From an uncultured Eggerthellaceae bacterium (lineage in GTDB: Bacteria; Actinomycetota; Coriobacteriia; Coriobacteriales; Eggerthellaceae): 11,949 bases of DNA. Position numbers and translations under genes: made by a program. A model generated the notes under the pieces. It saw only the letters and a program-made list of their open reading frames with translations. It had not been told where the DNA came from and did not search any database. Within the stretch, counting starts at the first letter, position 1. The number at the start of each line of letters is the position of its first letter. The stretch is taken from assembly GCA_934645125.1 (NCBI GenBank), contig CAKUDT010000023.1:1-11949 (forward strand), given 5' to 3'. Positions 1 through 5,856 of this stretch are shown piece after piece.

Positions 1-288
1 AGCGATGTGCATCAGGCTAAAGACTTCCTGTTTGCTATGGTCGGTATCGTCAAAGAGGTGCCCGAGCTGCCGTTTGACTTCTTCTATTACGCCGACAATC
101 GTGTGCTTGTTCTTCTGGTAGTCTCTGCTGTTTTGTCCACGCCGGTTGTTCCCAAGTTGAAAGAGCACTTTGGGAATACGGCGGTTTGGAACATCGTAAG
201 CGCTGTGGGCACTCCGCTTTTGCTGTTCATTAGCATGAGCTTCATTCTGAACAGCACTTACAGTCCGTTTTTGTACGCGCAGTTCTAG
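1..288 (+). CDS. MBOAT family O-acyltransferase (AlgI/DltB-like), C-terminal fragment
   Basis: The open frame runs in from the left edge and ends with TAG at 286-288, so only about 95 C-terminal residues are visible. The fragment has two hydrophobic stretches (around VLVLLVVSAVLSTPVV and IVSAVGTPLLLFISMSFIL). It ends in NSTYSPFLYAQF, which closely resembles the ...STYNPFIYFRF ending typical of AlgI/PatA-type membrane-bound O-acyltransferases. These proteins move acyl groups, usually acetyl, across the membrane onto alginate-like or other exported polysaccharides. The catalytic histidine lies upstream and is not visible. The next gene starts 15 bp later and encodes the usual DHHW/AlgX-like partner, which supports the call. 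GTG at 7 is an internal codon, not a convincing start. The substrate cannot be read from this fragment. Confidence 0.8.
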   Translation, partial: SDVHQAKDFLFAMVGIVKEVPELPFDFFYYADNRVLVLLVVSAVLSTPVVPKLKEHFGNTAVWNIVSAVGTPLLLFISMSFILNSTYSPFLYAQF

Positions 289-303
289 GGGAAGGGGCAT
301 GGC

Positions 304-1434
304 ATGATTCAAAAAATCAGCAAAGTAGCGATGCTCGTTCTTTTGGCGGCGTGCTTGGTCGTTCCCGTTTTGACCATGAATAAGGACGACCAGATATTCA
401 GCGATGCGGATAATCGTTATCTTATGGTGCTTCCTGAACGTGCGGACTTCGATACCGACCAGGAATATCGCGATCAGCTGGAGGAGTATCTTCAGGATCG
501 TATTTCCGACCGCGCACAGCTTCTTTCTTTATACGGCGCGTTCAATAATGTGGCGTTTCGGTATTTGGCGCACCCGCTGTATGAATATGGGCTTGATGGC
601 CAGGCGTATTTCTGGTTTGAGGAAGATGAAGACCAGCAAGTTGATATGGATTACCTGACCGCCTATGCCGACTACATTCAGAAGATGTACCTGTATTGCC
701 AGGATCGCGGTACGGCATTCGTGTACGTGAATTCGCCCGAGAAAAAGCGCGTCTACACGGAGTATATCCCCGATTATGTGCCGTATCCTTTGAATAACTT
801 TGAGTACCTGGCGCCGCTTCTAGACGAGCGCGGTGTGCCGTATCTTGATTTGACCGGTCCGCTCACCAAGGCGCATCAGGAAGGCGTCGATGTATACAAC
901 GCCGTGTACGACGTGGGGCATTGGAACGCCGAAGGCGCCCTGGTTGGCGCACGTGCGATTATCGCGTATCTGCAGGAGCAAGGGTTCGATGTTGAACAGC
1001 CCGATATCGAAAATGATTACGATGTTGTCCCCGAGCATCACGACTACCTGCCGGCATCAGTGCTGTACTGCCCGACTGATACGTACAAGTACATCCATAA
1101 AGATAATGGGGAAGGTGCCGTTGACGTAACGCAAGATTACGACCCGCTTGATTTGGATGAGCATTACAACACGTATTCATTGTGGGAAAACGATGCGTGC
1201 GCGAACGACTTGAACTTGCTCATGTTCCAGGGTAGCTACTTCAATACGCAGGGAACGATTCTATACAACCAGTTCACGCGCACGGAATGCATCCATGCAT
1301 ACATGAATATCTTCAACATGGATGAATACTGCCAAATGTTCAATCCCGATATCGTGATTTTTGAATCGGCCGATTACGTGCTCAGCGATGCTTATTATAG
1401 TTACGGTGGTTTGACCGACACTATGCTTAATTAA
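304..1434 (+). CDS. DHHW / AlgX-AlgJ-like SGNH-fold protein, partner of the MBOAT acyltransferase
   Basis: This 376-residue protein has an N-terminal hydrophobic segment at about residues 7-24 after a basic start, consistent with a signal anchor and an extracytoplasmic domain. FSDADNRYLMVLP (about 32-44) matches the FSe-ENR-La-lP opening of DHHW proteins. DVGHWNAEGA (203-212, His206 and Trp207) corresponds to the DHHW signature that supplies the catalytic Asp/His in AlgJ/AlgX-type SGNH domains. FQGSYF (308-313) sits where the nucleophile serine motif (GDS-like) is expected, but GS replaces the common GDS. Known relatives complete O-acetyl transfer to polysaccharide together with an MBOAT protein. 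The start at 304 is preceded by GGGAAGGGG with about 6 bp spacing; the ATG at 299 is out of frame. The gene is probably cotranscribed with the upstream fragment. Activity and substrate are inferred. Confidence 0.78.
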   Translation: MIQKISKVAMLVLLAACLVVPVLTMNKDDQIFSDADNRYLMVLPERADFDTDQEYRDQLEEYLQDRISDRAQLLSLYGAFNNVAFRYLAHPLYEYGLDGQAYFWFEEDEDQQVDMDYLTAYADYIQKMYLYCQDRGTAFVYVNSPEKKRVYTEYIPDYVPYPLNNFEYLAPLLDERGVPYLDLTGPLTKAHQEGVDVYNAVYDVGHWNAEGALVGARAIIAYLQEQGFDVEQPDIENDYDVVPEHHDYLPASVLYCPTDTYKYIHKDNGEGAVDVTQDYDPLDLDEHYNTYSLWENDACANDLNLLMFQGSYFNTQGTILYNQFTRTECIHAYMNIFNMDEYCQMFNPDIVIFESADYVLSDAYYSYGGLTDTMLN

Positions 1435-1527
1435 GAGCGCGGTGCGCGCACGGGGCGCAGCGCGTTGCCAGCGACATGCGTGCGTTTTGCGGCAGACATT
1501 CATGGATGCTTCACATTTTCCCAGGTA

Positions 1528-1570
1528 GTAATAAAAAATCCTTGCAATTCAAAAGAAATTCCCATATAAT
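1528..1570 (+). promoter_or_regulatory. Strong sigma-70-type promoter of the rplB cluster with A-rich upstream element
   Basis: TTGCAA at 1542-1547 and a perfect TATAAT at 1565-1570 are separated by 17 bp, the optimal distance. An A-rich tract (TAATAAAAAA) lies directly upstream of the -35 box and could act as an UP element. Transcription would start near 1577, leaving a leader of about 250 nt before rplB. A promoter this close to consensus fits a highly expressed ribosomal operon. I saw no comparable -10/-35 pair elsewhere between 1435 and 1828. Confidence 0.85.
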
Positions 1571-1576
1571 TCGCTT

Positions 1577-1828
1577 TTGCGTCTGGACCGTTATGGATAC
1601 ACCCGGACGCGTGGAATGGCGGCGTCGTGGCTTGCGCTCCTCATCAACGCAAGCGGGCAATCGTTGTTCCACCTTTATAAGAGGGATTCTCGGTGTACGA
1701 TGAGGCGTGCGAGCGAGAATCCAAGAAATTGGGTCTGACGTGCGGTTATTCGAAGGCAAGTGCTGAGCTAAGGCAGCAGGAGCCGGCAGGATGACAGCAG
1801 ACTAGAACCCGCGAAAGGAAAAGTAAGA
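1577..1828 (+). ncRNA. Structured 5' leader of the rplB ribosomal-protein operon
   Basis: No convincing gene lies between the promoter and rplB. The transcribed stretch is rich in compatible hairpins. P1 pairs GCGTCTGG (1579-1586) with CCGGACGC (1603-1610). P2 pairs GTGGAA plus further wobble pairs (1611-1622) with 1661-1672 and encloses P2a, GCTTGCG (1630-1636) with CGCAAGC (1648-1654). P3 pairs GGATTCTCG (1684-1692) with CGAGAATCC (1714-1722), nine perfect pairs. P4 pairs TGCTG (1761-1765) with CAGCA at 1774-1778 or, alternatively, at 1795-1799. Many bacterial ribosomal operons are controlled by a leader that binds one of the encoded proteins, so autoregulation is a reasonable inference. 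I do not recognise the fold as a named family. A 12-codon frame at 1700-1738 has no well-placed ribosome binding site. Confidence 0.6.
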
Positions 1829-2659
1829 ATGGGAATTAAGCAGTACAAGCCGACTTCCCCCGGACGTCGTTTCCAGACGGTCTCTGACTTTGCAGAGATC
1901 ACGACGGACAAGCCGGAGAAGTCCCTGCTTGCGCCTCTGCCGAAGAAGGCAGGTCGCAACAACTACGGTCGCATTACCACCCGTCATCAGGGTGGCGGCA
2001 ACAAGCGTCGCTATCGTATCATCGATTTCAAGCGCAACAAAGACGGCGTGCCCGCCAAGGTTGCAACGATCGAATACGACCCGAACCGTTCTGCCCGCAT
2101 CGCTTTGCTCCATTACGTCGATGGCGAGAAGCGCTACATCCTTCATCCGAAGGGCCTCAAAGTGGGCGACACCGTTGTTTCTGGTCCCGATGCAGACATC
2201 AAGCCGGGTAATGCGCTGCCTCTTTCCGCAATCCCCGTTGGTACCTTGATCCACGCTGTTGAACTGCAGCCGGGCAAGGGCGCTGCAATCGCTCGTTCCG
2301 CTGGCACCAGCATCCAGCTCATGGGTAAAGAAGGCAAGTACGCCATCCTGCGTATGCCCTCTTCCGAAATGCGCCGCGTGCTGCTGACCTGCCGTGCAAC
2401 TGTTGGTGAAGTCGGCAACGCCGAGCATGCCAACATCCACATTGGCAAGGCTGGCCGTAATCGCTGGTTGGGCATCCGTCCTACGGTTCGTGGTACCGTT
2501 ATGAACCCTGTTGACCACCCCCACGGCGGTGGTGAAGGTAAGAACAAGTCCGCTGGTCGTCATCCTGTGACTCCCTGGGGCGTTCCTACTAAGGGTCATC
2601 GTACGCGCAACCCGAAGAAGGCTTCTAACCGCCTGATCATTCGTCGTCGTAAGAAGTAA
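1829..2659 (+). CDS. rplB: Large ribosomal subunit protein L2 (uL2)
   Basis: This is a full-length, 276-residue L2. It binds 23S rRNA, bridges the subunits and is needed for assembly of the peptidyl-transferase region. The start MGIKQYKPTSPGRR, the central VELQPGKGAAIARSAGT segment and the conserved NPVDHPHGGGEGKNKSAGRHPVTPWG (about 226-251) are all present, including His230, the counterpart of the E. coli His229 that is critical for activity. The tail is basic (RLIIRRRKK). AAAGGA at 1814-1819 lies 9 bp before the ATG. It is the first gene after the strong promoter and leader, whereas in most bacteria L2 follows S10, L3, L4 and L23. Confidence 0.97.
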   Translation: MGIKQYKPTSPGRRFQTVSDFAEITTDKPEKSLLAPLPKKAGRNNYGRITTRHQGGGNKRRYRIIDFKRNKDGVPAKVATIEYDPNRSARIALLHYVDGEKRYILHPKGLKVGDTVVSGPDADIKPGNALPLSAIPVGTLIHAVELQPGKGAAIARSAGTSIQLMGKEGKYAILRMPSSEMRRVLLTCRATVGEVGNAEHANIHIGKAGRNRWLGIRPTVRGTVMNPVDHPHGGGEGKNKSAGRHPVTPWGVPTKGHRTRNPKKASNRLIIRRRKK

Positions 2660-2684
2660 CGCGGGATACTGAAAGGAGAAACCA

Positions 2685-2957
2685 ATGAGCAGAAGTTTGA
2701 AAAAAGGTCCTTTCGTTGATCCCCGTCTTCTTGGCCGTATCGAGGCCATGAACGAAGCAGGCGAAAAGGACGTTGTGAAGACCTGGTCGCGTTCCAGCAC
2801 CATCTTCCCCGAAATGGTCGGACATACCATTGCGGTTCATGATGGTCGCAAGCACGTGCCGGTTTACGTTACCGAATCCATGGTTGGCCACAAGCTGGGT
2901 GAATTCGCCCCGACCCGTACCTTCAGGGGTCACGCGGCCGACAAGAAGAAGCGATAA
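2685..2957 (+). CDS. rpsS: Small ribosomal subunit protein S19 (uS19)
   Basis: This 90-residue protein has typical S19 features: the MSRSLKKGPFVD start, TWSRSSTIFPEMVGHTIAVHDGRKHVPVYVTESMVGHKLGEFAPTRTFRGH and a lysine-rich end. S19 sits in the 30S head, close to S13 and the A-site finger contact. GAAAGGAG precedes the ATG at normal spacing. The gene lies 25 bp after rplB in the conserved L2-S19-L22-S3 order, and length and motifs match the family. Confidence 0.97.
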   Translation: MSRSLKKGPFVDPRLLGRIEAMNEAGEKDVVKTWSRSSTIFPEMVGHTIAVHDGRKHVPVYVTESMVGHKLGEFAPTRTFRGHAADKKKR

Positions 2958-2970
2958 GGAGGGGTGAAGA

Positions 2971-3312
2971 ATGGAAGCTAAAGCACAAGCACGCTATGTT
3001 CGCGTATCCCCTCGTAAGGCTCGCATCGTTGTTGACATCGTACGTGGCAAGTCCGTACAGCAGGCTCGCGAAATCCTCATGTTCACCAACCGTGCAATTG
3101 CCGAAGATGTTTTGAACGTGTTGAACTCCGCTGTTGCGAACGCTGAGCATCTGTATCACGTACGCGCAGAGCAGTTGGTCGTCAAGACCGCTTACGTTGA
3201 CGAAGGCCCCACGTTGAAGCGTATTCGTCCTCGTGCAAAGGGCTCTGCTGCTCGCATCCGCAAGCGCACCAGCCATATCACCATCATCGTTGCAACTCGA
3301 GAGGAGGCATAA
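2971..3312 (+). CDS. rplV: Large ribosomal subunit protein L22 (uL22)
   Basis: This 113-residue protein begins AKAQARYVRVSPRKARIVVDIVRGKSVQQA, the standard L22 N-terminus. It continues into the beta-hairpin region, VDEGPTLKRIRPRAKGSAARIRKRTSHITIIV, whose extended loop lines the nascent-peptide exit tunnel and touches the macrolide site. AAGGAGG at 2956-2962 overlaps the rpsS stop and lies 8 bp before the ATG. This indicates tight coupling with rpsS. I see no deletion or insertion in the tunnel loop (about residues 80-95). Confidence 0.97.
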   Translation: MEAKAQARYVRVSPRKARIVVDIVRGKSVQQAREILMFTNRAIAEDVLNVLNSAVANAEHLYHVRAEQLVVKTAYVDEGPTLKRIRPRAKGSAARIRKRTSHITIIVATREEA

Positions 3313-3315
3313 TCC

Positions 3316-4026
3316 ATGGGTCAGAAGGTATCCCCTACCGGTTTCCGTCTGGGCATCACGGAGGATTGGCGTAGCCGTTGGTATGCCGGTAAGAATTATG
3401 CCGAGCTGTTGGATAACGACCTTGCTATCCGTAAGTACCTGGAAAAGCGTCTCGCTCGTGCCGCTGTGGCAAAGATTGAGATCGAGCGCGCCGGTGACAA
3501 GGTGAAAGTCATCATCACCACCGCTCGTCCTGCCGTGGTTATCGGCAAGAAGGGCTCCGAAATCGAGCAGCTCCGCAAGGAACTGGCCGAGTTCGTTGAC
3601 GGCAAGATTTCCGTTGAAGTTGTTGAGGTCAAGCGCCCGGAGCTTGATGCGAACCTGGTAGCTCAGTCTGTTGCTGAGCAGCTCGAGGGCCGCGTTGCTT
3701 TCCGTCGCGCTATGCGTAAGGCTGTCCAGTCTGCTCGCAAGAGCGGCGCTAAGGGCATCCGTATTCAGTGCTCCGGTCGTTTGGGCGGCGCTGAGATGAG
3801 CCGTCGTGAGTGGGTTTGCGAAGGTCGCGTTCCCCGCCACACGCTGCGCGCGAAGATTGACTTCGGTTTTGCAACCGCAGTTACCACCTATGGTTCCATT
3901 GGTGTTCAGGTTTGGATCTACCAGGGCGACAAGATGCCTGGTCAGAAGGCTCCGAATCCGGCACTCGAGGGTGGTTCTCGCCCCAGCCGTCCCCGTCGCG
4001 ATCGTGGTGAGAGGAGGGCTAAGTAA
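3316..4026 (+). CDS. rpsC: Small ribosomal subunit protein S3 (uS3)
   Basis: This is a 236-residue S3. The start MGQKVSPTGFRLGITEDWRSRWYA is followed by a type-II KH domain with VVIGKKGSEIEQL at about 74-86, where the GKKG loop contacts nucleic acid. The conserved C-terminal domain includes GIRIQCSGRLGGAEMSRREWVCEGRVPRHTLRAKIDFG. The end is basic and proline/arginine rich. S3 lines the mRNA entry channel with S4 and S5 and takes part in mRNA unwinding. It starts 3 bp after rplV behind GAGGAGG, and its stop shares one base with the rplP start. Confidence 0.97.
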   Translation: MGQKVSPTGFRLGITEDWRSRWYAGKNYAELLDNDLAIRKYLEKRLARAAVAKIEIERAGDKVKVIITTARPAVVIGKKGSEIEQLRKELAEFVDGKISVEVVEVKRPELDANLVAQSVAEQLEGRVAFRRAMRKAVQSARKSGAKGIRIQCSGRLGGAEMSRREWVCEGRVPRHTLRAKIDFGFATAVTTYGSIGVQVWIYQGDKMPGQKAPNPALEGGSRPSRPRRDRGERRAK

Positions 4027-4445
4027 TGCTGGTACCTAAGCGTGTTAAGCATCGTAAGGTGCAGCGTGGCTCCATGAAAGGCCACGCAAAGGGTGGTACT
4101 CGTCTGAATCATGGCAAATGGGGTATCCAGGCACTTGAACCCGCATGGATCACTAACCGCCAGATCGAGGCTGCTCGTATTGCAATGACTCGTTACATGA
4201 AGCGTGGCGGTCACGTGTGGATCACCATCTTCCCGGACAAGCCCATCACCCAGAAGCCTGCTGAAACTCGTATGGGTTCTGGTAAGGGTAACCCCGAGAA
4301 GTGGGTAGCCGTGGTTAAGCCCGGCCGCATCATGTTCGAGGTTGACGGTGTTGAAGAAGAAGTTGCTCGCGAGGCTCTTCGTCTGGCAATCAACAAATTG
4401 CCCATCAAGGCAAAGATCGTCACTCGTGAAGAAGGGCAGGAATAA
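4026..4445 (+). CDS. rplP: Large ribosomal subunit protein L16 (uL16)
   Basis: This 139-residue L16 has the usual MLVPKRVKHRKVQRG start, GTRLNHGKWGIQALEPAWITNRQIEAARIAMTRYMKRGG, the tRNA-facing MGSGKGNPEKWVAVVKPGRIMFEV segment and the terminal alpha/beta part. L16 contacts the A-site tRNA elbow and is required for late 50S maturation. The ATG overlaps the rpsC TAA by one base (TAATG), typical of translational coupling. The ribosome binding site GAGGAGGG (4011-4018) lies inside rpsC. Confidence 0.97.
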   Translation: MLVPKRVKHRKVQRGSMKGHAKGGTRLNHGKWGIQALEPAWITNRQIEAARIAMTRYMKRGGHVWITIFPDKPITQKPAETRMGSGKGNPEKWVAVVKPGRIMFEVDGVEEEVAREALRLAINKLPIKAKIVTREEGQE

Positions 4446-4447
4446 AC

Positions 4448-4642
4448 ATGAAGGCAGCTGAAATCCGTGAGCTTTCCGCTGAGGACTTGGCGGCAAAGCT
4501 GAAGGAAGCGCGCGCTGAACTGTTCAATCTGCGCTTCCAAATGGCAACGAGCCAGCTGGATAACACGGCTCGTGTCAAGCAAGTTAAAAAAGACATTGCT
4601 CGCATTCAAACTGAGATGCGCGCCCGTGAAATCAGCGCTTAA
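4448..4642 (+). CDS. rpmC: Large ribosomal subunit protein L29 (uL29)
   Basis: This 64-residue, mostly helical protein has the typical start MKAAEIRELSAEDLAAKLKEARAELFNLRFQMA and the second helix NTARVKQVKKDIARIQTEMR. L29 sits at the exit tunnel beside L23 and contributes to docking of nascent-chain factors. It begins 2 bp after rplP. GAAGGGCAGG at the rplP end serves as its ribosome binding site. Length and helical pattern match the family. Confidence 0.95.
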   Translation: MKAAEIRELSAEDLAAKLKEARAELFNLRFQMATSQLDNTARVKQVKKDIARIQTEMRAREISA

Positions 4643-4661
4643 AGGAAAGGTGTGATTGCAA

Positions 4662-4922
4662 ATGAGTGAAGAACGCAATTCCCGCAAAGTGCGCCAGGGC
4701 GTCGTCGTCAGCGCAAGCAACGATAAGACCATCGTCGTGAAGATTACCGAGCGTAAGCCTCATCCCATCTACAAGAAGATGATGACCAGCACCAAGAAGC
4801 TCCATGCTCATGACGAACTGAATGAAGCCGGCGTTGGCGATACCGTTCAGATTATGGAGACTCGTCCGCTGTCGAAGATGAAGCGTTGGCGTCTTGTGAA
4901 AATTGTTGAGAAGGCCAAATAG
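4662..4922 (+). CDS. rpsQ: Small ribosomal subunit protein S17 (uS17)
   Basis: This S17 has the OB-fold sequence RKVRQGVVVSASNDKTIVVKITERKPHPIYKKMMTSTKKLHAHDELNEAGVGDTVQIMETRPLSKMKRWRLVKIVEKAK. It is an early-assembly, 16S-binding protein of the 30S body. Two in-frame starts are possible: TTG at 4656 (88 residues) and ATG at 4662 (86 residues). AGGAAAGG at 4643-4650 gives 5 bp spacing to TTG and 11 bp to ATG. I chose ATG because MSEERNSRKVR is the usual beginning in the family, but the TTG start cannot be excluded. Confidence 0.94.
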   Translation: MSEERNSRKVRQGVVVSASNDKTIVVKITERKPHPIYKKMMTSTKKLHAHDELNEAGVGDTVQIMETRPLSKMKRWRLVKIVEKAK

Positions 4923-4970
4923 TTTGTGCTTCGCTGCATAAACTCGTGATTGAGAAAGTAGGTTTGAATA

Positions 4971-5339
4971 ATGATTCAGATGCAAACCATGCTCACCGTG
5001 GCCGACAACTCAGGCGCTCGTCGTGTTCGCTGCGTCAAGGTCATCGGCGGTTCCAAGCGTCGTTACGCCGGTCTGGGCGACGTGATTATCTGCGCTGTGC
5101 AGGAAGCTCAGCCTAACGGCAACATCAAGAAGGGCGATGTCGTCCGCTGCGTTGTCGTTCGCACGAAGAAGGAAGTTCGTCGTGCCGACGGTAGCTACAT
5201 CAAGTTCGATCAGAATGCATGCGTCGTAATTGGCGCAGACGGTGCTCCTAAGGGCACTCGTATCTTCGGCCCCGTTGCTCGTGAGCTGCGTGAGAAGAAG
5301 TACATGAAGATCGTGTCTCTGGCTCCGGAAACGCTGTAA
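4971..5339 (+). CDS. rplN: Large ribosomal subunit protein L14 (uL14)
   Basis: This 122-residue L14 has the canonical length and sequence: MIQMQTMLTVADNSGARRVRCVKVIGGSKRRYAGLGDVIICAVQEA, then KKGDVVRCVVVRTKKEVRR, NACVVIGADGAPKGTRIFGPVARELREKKYMKIVSLAPE. L14 lies at the subunit interface (bridge B8) and is the docking site of the silencing factor RsfS in many bacteria. The start matches the family exactly. The upstream ribosome binding site (AAAGTAGG) is weaker and more distant than its neighbours', and the gap to rpsQ is 48 bp. Confidence 0.97.
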   Translation: MIQMQTMLTVADNSGARRVRCVKVIGGSKRRYAGLGDVIICAVQEAQPNGNIKKGDVVRCVVVRTKKEVRRADGSYIKFDQNACVVIGADGAPKGTRIFGPVARELREKKYMKIVSLAPETL

Positions 5340-5351
5340 GGAGGATAGAGA

Positions 5352-5720
5352 ATGAAAATGAACGTCAAAAAAGGCGATCTGGTAAAGATCATCGCTGGCA
5401 AGGACAAGGGCAAAGAAGGCAAGATTCTTCGCTCCATCCCCCAGACTCAGCGCGTTGTTGTTGAGGGTGCCAACATGATGAAGAAGGCCATGCGCCCCAC
5501 GCAGCAGAACCCTCAGGGTGGCATTTCCACCATGGAAGCTCCGCTGCACGTTTCCAATGTTATGCTGATTTGCCCGAACTGCAAAGAAGCCACGCGCGTT
5601 TCTCGCAAGCGTGAAGAAGGCAAGAAGGGCTACATCCGCGTCTGCAGGAATTTGCTCGAATGCTTCCCAAGCGGGTTCTTTAGCGATTGGGGTTTTCCGC
5701 GCGTGCTAAAGCGCGCATAG
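5352..5720 (+). CDS. rplX: Large ribosomal subunit protein L24 (uL24) with an aberrant C-terminal tail
   Basis: Residues 1-99 are a normal L24: KKGDLVKIIAGKDKGKEGKI (KOW motif, about 6-25), NMMKKAMRPTQQNPQGGISTMEAPLHVSNVMLICPNC and RVSRKREEGKKGYIRVCR. L24 starts 50S assembly by binding the 5' end of 23S rRNA. Four-cysteine L24 proteins carry a second C-x2-C pair at the end (RVCKKCG...). Here Cys74, Cys77 and Cys98 are present, but the sequence changes to N100-LLECFPSGFFSDWGFPRVLKRA and stops at 122, about 20 residues past the expected end. Cys104 is unlikely to replace the missing ligand. None of the three forward frames restores a KCG ending. The switch point (about 5649) adjoins a nested inverted repeat, which suggests an insertion or rearrangement. 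AAGGAGG at 5338-5344 gives the start at 5352. The globular domain probably still functions. Confidence 0.93.
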   Translation: MKMNVKKGDLVKIIAGKDKGKEGKILRSIPQTQRVVVEGANMMKKAMRPTQQNPQGGISTMEAPLHVSNVMLICPNCKEATRVSRKREEGKKGYIRVCRNLLECFPSGFFSDWGFPRVLKRA

Positions 5721-5770
5721 GTGAACCTTTTCGCTTATGAGCATCCGCAAGGGAAGCGCCTTTTCGCTTT
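5651..5770. repeat. Nested inverted-repeat element overlapping the rplX 3' end
   Basis: GCTTCCC (5662-5668) pairs with GGGAAGC (5751-5757). Then, across a symmetric AA/AA internal loop, GCGG (5671-5674) pairs with CCGC (5745-5748). Inside lie CTTTAGC (5678-5684) with GCTAAAG (5705-5711) and GGTTC (5674-5678) with GAACC (5723-5727), not all at once. An 11-bp direct repeat, CCTTTTCGCTT, occurs at 5726-5736 and 5759-5769. The element starts where L24 homology ends and supplies the odd tail and stop codon. It could be a short mobile repeat (REP/MITE-like) or a structured RNA. I see no second copy in this window, no transposase and no clear target-site duplication. Confidence 0.5.
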
Positions 5771-5781
5771 GTAATTGTTTA

Positions 5782-5850
5782 TGACCCAGCGGGGGAAACC
5801 GCGCTGGGACGCAGGGTCAGAAATCCTGTGTTCAAATCATCGAAAGGATT
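5782..5850 (+). promoter_or_regulatory. Competing hairpins and ribosome-binding-site sequestration upstream of rplE
   Basis: CCCAGCG (5785-5791) pairs perfectly with CGCTGGG (5802-5808), and two inner G-C pairs can form across a one-base bulge. TGACCC (5782-5787) can instead pair with GGGTCA (5814-5819). The two pairings share the CCC and exclude one another. Immediately downstream AATCCT (5822-5827) is complementary to AGGATT (5845-5850), which contains the rplE ribosome binding site AAAGGATT. This layout could regulate L5 translation. In E. coli the S8 repressor binds mRNA at this same rplX-rplE junction, but I cannot show an S8 site from sequence alone. Confidence 0.45.
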
Positions 5851-5856
5851 GAAACC

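Noticed and set aside
1437..1500. GC-rich inverted repeats after the DHHW gene as a terminator
   Set aside because: Only about 5-bp stems and no following T-run, so a terminator cannot be supported.
1700..1738. Twelve-codon leader-peptide frame (MRRASENPRNWV) in the rplB leader
   Set aside because: No ribosome binding site at proper spacing and no run of regulatory codons; it overlaps the 9-bp P3 stem.
1802..2830. Long 342-codon open frame on the minus strand opposite rplB
   Set aside because: It is antisense to the complete L2 and S19 genes and has no recognisable protein sequence; a codon-bias shadow.
5754..5769. AAGCG/CGCTT hairpin after rplX as an intrinsic terminator
   Set aside because: Short stem and no T-tract after it; termination here would cut off ten essential-type genes.
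5828..5844. tRNA T-loop-like GTTCAAATC before rplE
   Set aside because: Flanking bases do not form a T stem and no acceptor or anticodon arms can be built.
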